From positions 1 through 27,737 of the IMG/VR virus record IMGVR_UViG_3300025646_000255: a DNA stretch of 27,737 nucleotides. One strand, 5' to 3'. The stretch's first letter is position 1; each line of letters begins with the position of its first letter. This stretch comes from a virus. Under the pieces are notes generated by a model, which saw only the letters and a program-made list of their open reading frames with translations, did no database searches and was not told the DNA's origin. Both the position numbers and the translations under genes were made by a program. Positions 1-6,504 of this stretch are shown here, piece after piece.

Positions 1-1
1 T

Positions 2-757
2 AGAGCAGATGTTAGGTTTATTCAAGCTGTTATGGAGTTGATTGACCGCCAACAATATATTAGTTGGACATTACCTAAAAATTGGCATATTATTCTTACT
101 GCTAATCCTGATAATGGGGATTATTTGGTAAACAGTATTGATAATGCTCAAAAAACTCGATTCATTAGTGTTCAACTTAAGTTTGATAAAGATTGTTGGG
201 CTAAATGGGCTGAGGAAAATGACATTGATGGTCGTTGTATTAACTTTTTGTTGATGAATCCAGAATTGGTCACTACTGATGTTAATAGTAGAAGTGTTTC
301 AATGTTTTTTAATAGTATTAGTTCTATTAAGTCTTTTGAAGATAGTTTGCCTTTGATTCAAATGATTGGTGAGGGTTCAGTTGGGCCTGAGTTTAGTAGT
401 TTGTTTACTATGTTTATCAATAATAAGTTGGATAAGATTATTTCACCTGAAAATATTTTTGAACAGGATGAAAAATATGTTATGACTACTTTGAAATCAA
501 TTGTTGGTAAAGATGATAAATACAGAGCAGATATTGCTTCAACTTTAGCTACTCGAATTGTTAACTATTTGGATGTTTATGCTAATAAAAATAAAGTTGA
601 AAAATCAACTATTGACAGGATTTCTAAAATAGTTAAAGAAGAAATTTTTACAACAGACATTTGTTATAACATGGTTAGGTCAATTTATAATAATAATATT
701 ACTAAATTCAAAACTATGATTATGGATAAAGAATTAGTTAAATTTATAATGAAATAA
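2..757 (+). CDS. MoxR/dynein-related AAA+ ATPase, 3' part only (5' end outside window)
   Basis: The reading frame is open from base 2, so the true start lies upstream and the ATG at 32 is internal. The visible part holds the second half of an AAA+ module. There is a sensor-1 type segment (ILTANPDNGDY, about residues 21-31 counted from the ATG at 32), then NAQKTRF, whose arginine is placed like the arginine finger of the dynein-related/MoxR group. A helical C-terminal lid of about 190 residues follows. Walker A and B are not in the window. MoxR-type ATPases usually act as remodelling chaperones working with a VWA-domain partner, and such a partner is encoded two genes downstream (1855-3036). 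The stop is 3 bases before the next ATG, so the genes are probably co-transcribed. The AAA+ assignment is fairly sure; the substrate is unknown. Confidence 0.82.
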   Translation, partial: RADVRFIQAVMELIDRQQYISWTLPKNWHIILTANPDNGDYLVNSIDNAQKTRFISVQLKFDKDCWAKWAEENDIDGRCINFLLMNPELVTTDVNSRSVSMFFNSISSIKSFEDSLPLIQMIGEGSVGPEFSSLFTMFINNKLDKIISPENIFEQDEKYVMTTLKSIVGKDDKYRADIASTLATRIVNYLDVYANKNKVEKSTIDRISKIVKEEIFTTDICYNMVRSIYNNNITKFKTMIMDKELVKFIMK

Positions 758-760
758 AAC

Positions 761-1855
761 ATGAGTAAATTTTTTAAATTAAGCTACCAATATAATTCTT
801 ACCAACAATACCACCAGTTTAGTTTTTCATGGTGGTATAATCAAGGTTTAGAGTTTAAAGAAGTTAATATTTTAGAGAACAGAGTGCAAGATGTAAAAGA
901 ACTTCTTGAACTACCTGGTAGTGATATAAATGGAGAAATAATATATGCTGGTAAAGGTTCTAATGTACCTAGACATAAACTAAAATCATATATTGAAGAG
1001 AATAATTTGAAAAAAACATCTCGTGTACAAACAGCAAATACTATTATTTTTGATAAAAAAGAAATTGAGGAAGTTTTAAATTATTATAAAAGAGCAAGTA
1101 AGGGAGAATTTGCTTTTGTTAATTTTACTAAAGAGATTTGTGATGTTATTATAAGTTATCTCAAGTCAAATAAATCTATGTATTCAAATTTTGAAGATGA
1201 AATTAAAAACAAAATAGGAAAAATATGGGCTATTGAAAAAGATAAGTATTATGATCTTCCCTCTGATTTAAAGAAAATAATCAACTGTACAGAGTTTAAA
1301 GAATGTTATGAAATGCATAATTATAGAACTCAAAAGATTTTAGACATTTGTAGTGTTATTGATGTTTATTTAGAGGATAAAGATACTAAAAGTATTGTTT
1401 GGGATGATTATATGTTAGAAACTCTAAACTCAGAGGGCATTGAGTTGGATGCAGAGTATTTAGAAACATTTCATAATATGTTAAAAAGTAATGAAACATC
1501 AGATACCCAATTAGCTTTAGAAATGTTGACTAATATTAATCTTGAAAAAGATGGTTTATCAGTTGCTCTTCTTTTAAATGAATATAGAGATAAATTTGGT
1601 TGGGGTACAGGAACTCAAAGTCAAGCATATAAAATTTTGAACAAATATTTTAGTAGTAAAGGAATTCATTGGAAAGATGACTTTAGAGCCTTTTCAGCAG
1701 GGTTATGGAATTACTATGCTAATGATAATAAAGCTAAAGAAATTATAGGTGGTTTTGTTCAAAATAATATTAACAAATATTTGAACAGGGCAGGTGACAA
1801 ATTTGTTCTTCAAATTGATAATTTTAATCTTAGCTTATATAAAAGAAAAAAATAA
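761..1855 (+). CDS. Unknown 364-aa protein between AAA+ ATPase and VWA peptidase
   Basis: I do not recognise this family. The product is charged and mostly helical, Lys/Glu/Asn rich, with no signal peptide, membrane segment or obvious catalytic motif. The N-terminus is rich in aromatic residues (Tyr/Phe/Trp/Gln within the first 30). A Gly-rich turn (FGWGTGTQSQ) lies near residue 280, followed by a conserved-looking Trp-containing segment. It starts 3 bases after the AAA+ gene and its stop overlaps the next start (TAATG at 1853-1857), so the three genes are likely translated together. From this position I infer an adaptor, substrate receptor or scaffold linking the ATPase to the VWA peptidase. 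Nothing in the sequence proves that. Confidence 0.75.
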   Translation: MSKFFKLSYQYNSYQQYHQFSFSWWYNQGLEFKEVNILENRVQDVKELLELPGSDINGEIIYAGKGSNVPRHKLKSYIEENNLKKTSRVQTANTIIFDKKEIEEVLNYYKRASKGEFAFVNFTKEICDVIISYLKSNKSMYSNFEDEIKNKIGKIWAIEKDKYYDLPSDLKKIINCTEFKECYEMHNYRTQKILDICSVIDVYLEDKDTKSIVWDDYMLETLNSEGIELDAEYLETFHNMLKSNETSDTQLALEMLTNINLEKDGLSVALLLNEYRDKFGWGTGTQSQAYKILNKYFSSKGIHWKDDFRAFSAGLWNYYANDNKAKEIIGGFVQNNINKYLNRAGDKFVLQIDNFNLSLYKRKK

Positions 1856-3036
1856 TGTTTAACATTTACGAAGAAATAACTAAATATTCTAAGCAGTTAA
1901 TGCTTAAAGAACCATTTTATGGTTTATTCCTAATTAGTCTAAATAAGGAATTAGATAAAAATATTCCAACTGCTTGTGTTACTCCAGACAATATTAATGT
2001 TAAACTAAAAGTTAATCCTGAATTTTGGAGTACATTAGATGATAAAACTAAGTTAGGAATTCTTAAACATGAACTTCTCCATGTTGCTTTCTTTCATTTA
2101 AATAATTGGGATCGTTTTGATAATAAACGTGTCTATAATATGGCTGCTGATTTAGAAATCAATCAGTATATTAACTCTGATATGAAAGGTGAAGCTTGGG
2201 ATGGTTTGGAAATTGATGGTCCTAATTTTGCTCCTCTTAATCTTGAACCAAGAAAAGGTACAGGATATTATTATGGAAAGTTGATTGGAGAAATTGAAAA
2301 CAATCCAGAAGGTGATATTGCTAAAATGGCTAAAGAAGGAGGTAGTTTTGTTATTGATGTTGAAGGAAGTGAGGGGATGAGTGAGGCAGAAAAGAAATTA
2401 ATTGCTAAACAAATTGATCACCAGTTAAAAGAGATTGCAGAGAATTTAGAGAAAAAAGGTAGAGGTAGAGGTTTGATTCCAGGTGAAATGAAAGACTATA
2501 TTGATAGTTTGTTTGAGGTTGTTGAACCTGTTATTGATTGGAAATCATACCTAAGACGCTTTAATAGCATGTCTACTATGGTCTATACTAAAAAGACTCG
2601 TAGGAAGCCAAATAGACGTTTCAATAGTGGTCCTGCCCTTAAAATAAAGCCTAAGAAAAGAACATTAGTAGCTATTGACACTTCAGGTTCTGTTTCTAAT
2701 GAAGACTTGAAAGAATTTTTTAATGAAATCCAACACATTTATAAATCAGGAACTTATGTTGATATTATAGAGTGTGATACTAAAATTCATAGGGTTTATG
2801 AGTATAAAGGAATTAAAGAAAATATTGAAGTACAAGGTAGAGGTGGCACTGACTTCGAACCGGTTATGCGGTATTTAAACCAGCATAAAACGTCTTATGC
2901 CAACCTAATATATTTGACTGATGGAGAATGTGTCTCACCTGAGACTCAACCTATAAAACCAATTTTGTGGGTTCATTGTTCAGAAAGCAAAATAAATGAA
3001 GAACTTCCAGGTTCTAAAATTCAAATTAAAAGATAA
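1855..3036 (+). CDS. Metallopeptidase-VWA fusion (DUF2201 type)
   Basis: Two domains are visible in 393 residues. The N-terminal half has a zinc-peptidase motif, HELLH at 72-76 followed by H81, and then a segment MAADLEINQYI (about 96-106) typical of the DUF2201 putative metallopeptidase domain. A Lys/Glu-rich helical linker follows (about 175-215). The C-terminal half (about 268-393) is a VWA-like domain with the full MIDAS set: DTSGS at 275-279, T332 in a GGTDF context, and D356 in LTDGE. Proteins of this type are found next to MoxR-like ATPases, and the AAA+ gene two positions upstream completes that pairing. Its start overlaps the preceding stop (TAATG). It is probably a metal-dependent peptidase or binding partner controlled by the ATPase; the substrate is unknown. 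The domain call is strong, the biological role open. Confidence 0.88.
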   Translation: MFNIYEEITKYSKQLMLKEPFYGLFLISLNKELDKNIPTACVTPDNINVKLKVNPEFWSTLDDKTKLGILKHELLHVAFFHLNNWDRFDNKRVYNMAADLEINQYINSDMKGEAWDGLEIDGPNFAPLNLEPRKGTGYYYGKLIGEIENNPEGDIAKMAKEGGSFVIDVEGSEGMSEAEKKLIAKQIDHQLKEIAENLEKKGRGRGLIPGEMKDYIDSLFEVVEPVIDWKSYLRRFNSMSTMVYTKKTRRKPNRRFNSGPALKIKPKKRTLVAIDTSGSVSNEDLKEFFNEIQHIYKSGTYVDIIECDTKIHRVYEYKGIKENIEVQGRGGTDFEPVMRYLNQHKTSYANLIYLTDGECVSPETQPIKPILWVHCSESKINEELPGSKIQIKR

Positions 3037-3037
3037 C

Positions 3038-3047
3038 ATATTTATAA
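3038..3047 (+). promoter_or_regulatory. TATTTATA box, candidate late promoter
   Basis: ATATTTATAA sits 3 bases before the ATG at 3051. The same box precedes five other gene groups in the window. TATTTATA is the reverse complement of the T4 late promoter box TATAAATA. If it were a -10 element, transcription would begin at or within the start codon. The promoter role is an inference. Confidence 0.4.
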
Positions 3048-3050
3048 CAT

Positions 3051-3533
3051 ATGTCAAAGATTGTACTTTTAAGTTGTACCAAATCTAAAATGGACAAACC
3101 ATGTCCAGCTAAGGATATGTACTCACCTTCACCAATGTTTCAAAAAACAAAAGCATATGGTGAGGGACTTAAACCTGATAAAATGTTTATCTTATCTGCT
3201 AAGTATGGGTTGTTACCTATGGATAAGCAGATTGAACCATATGATTTAACTCTCAAAACAATGAAATCAGATGAAAAAAACCAATGGGGAGATATGGTAA
3301 AAGGACAAATGAGCAAAGCAGGATTATCTCCAGAAAAAGATAAGTTTGTTTTCTTGACAGGCTCAGAGTATATGAAACCATTAGAAAAATTTATTCCAGC
3401 TGATAATGTTGAAAAACCAATGGAAGGAAAAAGAATGGGAGAAAGATTGTCTTGGTTGAATACACAAGTTAAAAAGTTACAAGAATTTGTTAAACATATT
3501 AAAAACATGATTTATGAAATTGTCAAAAGATAA
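3051..3533 (+). CDS. YaaA/DUF6884-like protein
   Basis: 160 residues. The N-terminus has a beta strand leading into LLSCTKSK (residues 6-13), then a Pro/Ala/Tyr stretch with SPMF, and ILSAKYGLLP followed by EPYDLTL (about 47-68). This pattern, a Cys-containing strand and the 'SAK-GLL ... PYD-TL' block, is what I know from DUF6884 proteins, which are related in layout to the YaaA family. Biochemical function in phages is not established; a nucleic-acid or nucleotide role is only a guess. There is no membrane segment. It has its own candidate promoter box immediately upstream and overlaps the start of the next small gene by 20 bases. The ATG at 3051 gives the natural N-terminus, because the conserved strand begins within four residues. 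Confidence 0.7.
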   Translation: MSKIVLLSCTKSKMDKPCPAKDMYSPSPMFQKTKAYGEGLKPDKMFILSAKYGLLPMDKQIEPYDLTLKTMKSDEKNQWGDMVKGQMSKAGLSPEKDKFVFLTGSEYMKPLEKFIPADNVEKPMEGKRMGERLSWLNTQVKKLQEFVKHIKNMIYEIVKR

Positions 3534-3750
3534 ATTAAACGAGTATATTGATTTGTATTTAAGTGACTCTTATGACTATGAAGATAGTGAGACACATACA
3601 TTAAATGAAAATGTGCTTAAACCCGTTAAAAACCTTCTATTAGAGTCTAACAAAGATGGAATGACGACATTGCTAGAAATTTCAGGCAACGTTAATAAAC
3701 GTGATAGAGCGGTTATAGACGACTTTATTTTATACCTAGAAAATCTTTAA
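3514..3750 (+). CDS. Small acidic protein of unknown function
   Basis: 78 residues with no recognised domain. The first third is acidic and rich in Tyr/Asp/Ser (DLYLSDSYDYEDSE region); the rest looks helical, ending in a hydrophobic Ile/Leu/Tyr stretch. The start lies inside the 3' end of the preceding gene in another frame, so translation is probably coupled. A run of two hairpins follows the stop. It is accepted as real because of the tight packing, codon use like its neighbours, and the lack of any competing frame over the second half. Confidence 0.6.
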   Translation: MKLSKDKLNEYIDLYLSDSYDYEDSETHTLNENVLKPVKNLLLESNKDGMTTLLEISGNVNKRDRAVIDDFILYLENL

Positions 3751-3753
3751 AAA

Positions 3754-3799
3754 CCTCTTTTGGGAGAGGATTGATTAGGGTTTGGCTTGCCAGGAACCC
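3754..3799 (+). terminator. Two tandem hairpins, possible terminator or RNA element
   Basis: Hairpin 1: CCTCT (3754-3758) pairs with AGAGG (3765-3769). Hairpin 2: GGGTTTGGC (3778-3786) pairs with GCCA (3789-3792) plus AACCC (3795-3799), with a two-base GG bulge and a TT loop. No U-run follows directly, so this is not a textbook intrinsic terminator. It separates the 3514 gene from the DUF932 gene and could also be an RNA processing or stability element. Confidence 0.4.
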
Positions 3800-3805
3800 G
3801 ATGTT

Positions 3806-3815
3806 ATATTTATAT
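3806..3815 (+). promoter_or_regulatory. TATTTATA box upstream of DUF932 gene
   Basis: ATATTTATAT, 24 bases before the ATG at 3839. Same core as the boxes at 3038, 6493, 11240, 14445 and 23859. Here there is room for a normal short leader. A promoter role is inferred from recurrence and position. Confidence 0.4.
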
Positions 3816-3838
3816 CATAATAAGAAAAAATAAGAGTT

Positions 3839-4639
3839 ATGTTAGACATTAAAAGTAATCAGTTCCTAAACAAATCCGAAATTCGCAATCGTGCAAATTC
3901 AATTTTCACTACTAAAGGTGCTCCTGAAACTAGTGACAAGTATTCACACATTCCAACTGAAAAGATCATTGATGATATGGCTGCTTTGGGTTGGGGAGTA
4001 GTTGATGCTAAACAAGTTAAAGCTCGTAAAAATCAAGGTTTCCAAAAACACCTTATTGTGTTCCGTAACAATGATATTCAGATTACCGCTGAAGATGGTG
4101 ATAATGTGTTTCCACAAATTTTGTTAACAAATTCACATGATGGTAAAAATGCCTTTACTTTTACAGCTGGTTTGTTCCGTATGGTTTGTGAAAATGGTTT
4201 GGTTATTGCTTCAACTGAATTTGAGAAAATGAAAATCCGTCACATGGGTTATAATTTTGAAGAGTTGCAAAACACTATCAAGTCAATGGTTGAAAAATTG
4301 CCTTTGACTGTTGAGTCACTTAATAAGTTTCGTGAGGTTGAATTGAACCAAGAACAAGCGCTTGAGTTTGCTAAAAAGGCTCTTGAGTGTCGTTTTGACG
4401 AAACAGAAATGACTCGTATTGATGTTGATTTGAATGATTTGCTTACCGCAAAACGTAAAGAAGATCAAGGATCTGATTTGTGGTCAATTTATAATGTGAT
4501 CCAAGAAAAATTGGTTCATGGAGAATTTAATTATAAAGCGGGTGTTAAAACTCGTAAAGCTCGTAAAATCAAGAACTTCAATAAGGATCTAGAATTGAAC
4601 GAGAAGTTGTACGATTTGGCTCTTGAGTTTGTCTCTTAA
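3839..4639 (+). CDS. DUF932 family protein
   Basis: 266 residues. The centre contains the family hallmark, LLTNSHDGKNAFTF followed by TAGLFRMVCENGLVI (about residues 97-126), which matches the DUF932 phage/plasmid protein family (TIGR03299-like). Members occur widely in phages and plasmids. Their molecular role is not well defined; effects on DNA replication or on host nucleic-acid enzymes have been suggested for relatives. There is no membrane segment. The C-terminal half is helical and basic near the end (KTRKARKIKNF). Base composition is slightly less AT-biased than the flanking genes, with more CGT and GAG codons, which may mean high expression. It has its own candidate promoter box upstream and a hairpin over its stop codon. 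Confidence 0.88.
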   Translation: MLDIKSNQFLNKSEIRNRANSIFTTKGAPETSDKYSHIPTEKIIDDMAALGWGVVDAKQVKARKNQGFQKHLIVFRNNDIQITAEDGDNVFPQILLTNSHDGKNAFTFTAGLFRMVCENGLVIASTEFEKMKIRHMGYNFEELQNTIKSMVEKLPLTVESLNKFREVELNQEQALEFAKKALECRFDETEMTRIDVDLNDLLTAKRKEDQGSDLWSIYNVIQEKLVHGEFNYKAGVKTRKARKIKNFNKDLELNEKLYDLALEFVS

Positions 4640-4650
4640 GAGCCTTATCA
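4618..4650 (+). terminator. Hairpin overlapping the DUF932 stop codon
   Basis: GGCTCTTGAG (4618-4627) pairs with CTTAAGAGCC (4635-4644): a 10-bp stem with one G-T pair and a 7-base loop, followed by TTATCATTAT. The stop codon lies in the 3' arm. It is a plausible but imperfect intrinsic terminator because the U-tract is broken. Confidence 0.5.
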
Positions 4651-4663
4651 TTATATTAACGAT

Positions 4664-4861
4664 ATGAATGAAATGGATGATATGGCACTACAAGAAGCAA
4701 TGTTTAACAGTCAATGCGATAAAATACTAGCGCGAGCCGATTATTATAATTTGCAACTTGAAGTAGTTTATTCAGCGTTCAAACATAAAGAAGACTTCCC
4801 ACAAGCATCGCTCCTAGAATGTCTACAAGTAGGAGCAGATGAGTGGGATGTAAATCTTTAA
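4664..4861 (+). CDS. Small acidic protein of unknown function
   Basis: 65 residues, strongly acidic, predicted helical, with two Cys (positions 18 and 54) and no recognised domain. It lies between the DUF932 gene and the first tRNA, ending 6 bases before the tRNA-Leu. Codon use (GAA, ATA, AGA-poor but GCG/CGA present) is a little less AT-biased than the structural genes. It is probably a small early or accessory protein. The alternative ATG at 4673 would shorten it by three residues. Confidence 0.6.
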   Translation: MNEMDDMALQEAMFNSQCDKILARADYYNLQLEVVYSAFKHKEDFPQASLLECLQVGADEWDVNL

Positions 4862-4867
4862 AGATAT

Positions 4868-4953
4868 GCTGTTGTGGTGGAATAGGTAGACACGCGGGAC
4901 TTAAAATCCCGTGACCCGAAAAGGTCGTGCCGGTTCGATCCCGGCCAGCAGTA
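4868..4953 (+). tRNA. tRNA-Leu (anticodon TAA)
   Basis: Complete cloverleaf with a long variable arm. The acceptor is GCTGTTG/CAGCAGT (two G-T pairs). The anticodon stem CGGGA/TCCCG has loop CTTAAAA, anticodon at 4902-4904. The variable arm is GACC/GGTC. The T-arm is GCCGG-TTCGATC-CCGGC, with discriminator A at 4953. CCA is not encoded. It reads TTA (and TTG by wobble), the dominant Leu codon of this phage. Confidence 0.97.
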
Positions 4954-5002
4954 CTAGGAGACTCACGTAGTTCGTTCTTTAATTTATTGAATTACCAATG
5001 TT

Positions 5003-5076
<74 letters not shown>

Positions 5077-5084
5077 CAAAATAA

Positions 5085-5157
5085 GCCACAATAGCTCAGT
5101 TGGTAGAGCTTCTGATTTGTAATCAGATGGTCGGCGGTTCGAGTCCGTCTTGTGGCT
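5085..5157 (+). tRNA. tRNA-Thr (anticodon TGT)
   Basis: Acceptor GCCACAA/TTGTGGC is fully paired. Anticodon stem TCTGA/TCAGA has loop TTTGTAA, anticodon at 5118-5120. T-loop is TTCGAGT, discriminator T at 5157. It lies only 8 bases after tRNA-Pro, so the two are surely one transcript. Confidence 0.97.
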
Positions 5158-5162
5158 CATTA

Positions 5163-5247
5163 GGAGAGATGGCAGAGCGGTCGAATGCGGCGGTCTTGAA
5201 AACCGTTGACTGTCAAAGGTCCGGGGGTTCGAATCCCTCTCTCTCCG
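5163..5247 (+). tRNA. tRNA-Ser (anticodon TGA)
   Basis: Acceptor GGAGAGA/TCTCTCC is fully paired. Anticodon stem GCGGT/ACCGT has loop CTTGAAA, anticodon at 5197-5199. The variable arm TTGAC-T-GTCAA marks it as a class II tRNA. T-loop TTCGAAT, discriminator G. It lies 5 bases after tRNA-Thr. Confidence 0.97.
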
Positions 5248-5274
5248 CCGCCAACTGAAGACAGAAGAAGAATG

Positions 5275-5306
5275 TTTAGGTTCCCATGCAAAGCGACCCG
5301 CCTAAG
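5275..5306 (+). other. Tail of the tRNA transcript with weak stem
   Basis: Between the tRNA-Ser and the terminator lie about 65 bases that are not a tRNA. TTTAGG (5275-5280) can pair with CCTAAG (5301-5306) around a 20-base loop. This stretch is less AT-rich than its surroundings. It may be a small RNA, a processing leader or a remnant of a seventh tRNA; I cannot decide. Confidence 0.25.
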
Positions 5307-5313
5307 CATAAAA

Positions 5314-5347
5314 AAACCCGAGTGTGAGCTCGGGTTTCTTCTTTCTA
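5314..5347. terminator. Strong bidirectional intrinsic terminator
   Basis: AAACCCGAG (5314-5322) pairs with CTCGGGTTT (5329-5337) around a 6-base loop. A T-rich run (TCTTCTTTCT) follows on the + strand, and an A-run precedes it, giving a U-run on the minus strand. It lies between the + strand tRNA array and the convergent minus-strand gene 5360-5827 and would end both transcripts. Confidence 0.9.
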
Positions 5348-5359
5348 TATTAATATTAT

Positions 5360-5827
5360 TTAAGGTATAACAGTACTATAATCTTGGAACCAATTTGATT
5401 GATCAAATCTTAATTTACATTCTGATACTGTTGTACATCCCACTCCGTTTGCTGGTGGTCCTGCTCCTGCTCTATCAATAGGATTACCATCAACATCATA
5501 ATTTTTTAAAGCATAATCACAAGCAGCTATAAAAGCAGCGTCTCCTTTTGAAGGTACTCCTCCTAATGTGGTAGCCATAAATTGAGGTTGGTCTGTTGGA
5601 GGATTTCCTGCTCCACCTGAGTCTTTTGCATTAGGTAAAGCTAAAGTAAAATAAGAAGCTGATGGTGGACCAGCATAAAACAAAGTATCAGTAGTTGTTT
5701 GAGAAACAGTAAAATTCCAAACTCTACCTGCAATTTGTCTTCCAATATAAAAACTACCTGTTTGGGTTGTATTTGCTGGAGCTGCTCCATCTAAATTAGG
5801 GGCGTATGTTATAGCTAATTGAGACAT
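5360..5827 (-). CDS. Unknown 155-aa protein, only minus-strand gene in the window
   Basis: I do not recognise this family. The product is unlike the charged helical small proteins around it. It is poor in charge and rich in Thr/Ala/Gly/Pro, with beta-type segments (SFYIGRQIAGRVWNFTVSQ; ASYFTLALPN) and three Cys, at about residues 103, 129 and 136. There is no signal peptide or membrane helix. Composition resembles a virion surface, decoration or fibre-type protein, but that is inference only. Codon use (AGA, TTA, CCA, ACA, ATA) matches the phage, so it is not a recent host acquisition. It is inserted between tRNA-Ser and tRNA-Arg and is oriented against everything else. It ends on the shared bidirectional terminator and must have its own promoter in the 59 bases between it and tRNA-Arg. 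It could be a moron-type gene. Confidence 0.72.
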   Translation of the reverse strand: MSQLAITYAPNLDGAAPANTTQTGSFYIGRQIAGRVWNFTVSQTTTDTLFYAGPPSASYFTLALPNAKDSGGAGNPPTDQPQFMATTLGGVPSKGDAAFIAACDYALKNYDVDGNPIDRAGAGPPANGVGCTTVSECKLRFDQSNWFQDYSTVIP

Positions 5828-5886
5828 AGTATTATTTTCTTATACATATTTGGCTTTCATAAAAAAGTAAATTATATTCAGATCAT

Positions 5887-5960
5887 GTTCTCGTAGCTCA
5901 GCTGGATAGAGCAACTGCCTTCTAAGCAGTAGGTCATTGGTTCGAATCCAATCGGGAATA
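5887..5960 (+). tRNA. tRNA-Arg (anticodon TCT)
   Basis: Acceptor GTTCTCG/CGGGAAT (two G-T pairs), D-arm AGCTC...GAGC, anticodon stem ACTGC/GCAGT with loop CTTCTAA (anticodon 5921-5923), T-arm ATTGG-TTCGAAT-CCAAT, discriminator A. It reads AGA, the prevailing Arg codon of the phage. It lies downstream of the divergent minus-strand gene, so it needs a separate promoter from the first four tRNAs or read-through. Confidence 0.97.
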
Positions 5961-5961
5961 C

Positions 5962-6346
5962 AAAGGAGTTCTTTGACATAATAAAAGAAAGGAAAAAATT
6001 ATGGAAATTATTTTAGCTTTTGGTTTGGGAGTGGTATTAGTTATTAATATTGTAATAGTTAATATGGCTCTAAAGTCAAATAAACAAGTTAACGAATTAA
6101 ATGAATTTAAACATATTATCAGTGATAATGTTAAAGATATCCATACTGATTTAATTAGTATTGAAGATCGTTTTTATAGCGAGACAGATAAAATTAATGG
6201 TAAAATTGATTCTCGTGTTGATAAACTAAATGATGTTTTGATTAGAGAAATAAGTGAAACAAATCGTAAAGTAGAATTTTTAAGAAAATCTCTTGGAAAG
6301 GATTACTTTTAATTAAATTAAGTTAAACCCGTTATTGAACTCCTTT
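5962..6346. repeat. 10-bp inverted repeat flanking the 6001 gene
   Basis: AAAGGAGTTC (5962-5971), directly after tRNA-Arg, is the exact reverse complement of GAACTCCTTT (6337-6346), directly before the next tRNA. The arms enclose the small gene at 6001. They could pair in the primary transcript and aid excision of the flanking tRNAs, or mark an insertion; neither is proven. Confidence 0.5.
6001..6312 (+). CDS. Small membrane-anchored coiled-coil protein
   Basis: 103 residues. An N-terminal transmembrane helix (about residues 3-24, Ile/Val/Leu rich) is followed by a long charged helix with heptad-like spacing. No family is recognised. It lies between two tRNA genes, with an A-rich leader (GGAAAAAATT before the ATG) and no Shine-Dalgarno motif. 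The same layout, one TM helix then a coiled coil, recurs in the proteins at 6505, 6770 and 10249. Its job is unknown; a scaffold at the inner membrane or a lysis-related role is possible. Confidence 0.7.
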   Translation: MEIILAFGLGVVLVINIVIVNMALKSNKQVNELNEFKHIISDNVKDIHTDLISIEDRFYSETDKINGKIDSRVDKLNDVLIREISETNRKVEFLRKSLGKDYF

Positions 6347-6348
6347 AT

Positions 6349-6422
6349 GGACCTTTAGCTCAGTTGGTCAGAGCAGCGCACTCATAATGCGAAGGTCATA
6401 GGTTCAAGCCCTATAAGGTCCA
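6349..6422 (+). tRNA. tRNA with CAT anticodon, probably tRNA-Ile2 (else Met)
   Basis: Acceptor GGACCTT/AAGGTCC, D-arm AGCTC...GAGC, anticodon loop CTCATAA, T-arm ATAGG-TTCAAGC-CCTAT, discriminator A at 6422. CCA is not complete. The anticodon stem has a G-A mismatch at its outer pair. It lacks the three G-C pairs of initiator tRNA. C4-G69 and C5-G68 are the pairs known to favour lysidine addition by TilS, and the phage uses ATA often, so I favour tRNA-Ile2 reading ATA. Elongator Met cannot be excluded by eye. Confidence 0.93.
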
Positions 6423-6450
6423 CCGCAGTCAGATGTTGTAGCTACGGCCA

Positions 6451-6490
6451 GGGGGATTTGTTATTTTTAAACAAGTCCCCCCTTTTTTTT
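6451..6490 (+). terminator. Strong intrinsic terminator after the tRNA cluster
   Basis: GGGGGATTTGTT (6451-6462) pairs with AACAAGTCCCCC (6470-6481): 12 bp with one G-T pair and a 7-base loop, followed by eight T. It separates the tRNA region from the lysis region. Confidence 0.95.
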
Positions 6491-6492
6491 AC

Positions 6493-6502
6493 ATATTTAT
6501 AA
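6493..6502 (+). promoter_or_regulatory. TATTTATA box at the head of the lysis region
   Basis: ATATTTATAA directly follows the terminator and ends 2 bases before the ATG at 6505. A promoter is expected here because transcription is cut just upstream. The closeness to the ATG would mean a leaderless or near-leaderless mRNA. Confidence 0.5.
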
Positions 6503-6504
6503 AC

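Noticed and set aside
3140-3508. Open frame on the minus strand opposite the DUF6884-like gene
   Set aside because: It is antisense to a well-supported gene, its protein has no recognisable features, and the + strand product carries conserved motifs.
5962-5980. AAAGGAG and TTGACA strings upstream of the 6001 gene, read as Shine-Dalgarno and -35 element
   Set aside because: The AAAGGAG is about 30 bases from the ATG, and no matching -10 lies at proper spacing from TTGACA. The AAAGGAG part is better explained as an inverted-repeat arm.
6349-6422. Initiator tRNA-fMet
   Set aside because: The anticodon stem lacks the three consecutive G-C pairs and the first acceptor pair is a normal G-C, so it is not an initiator.
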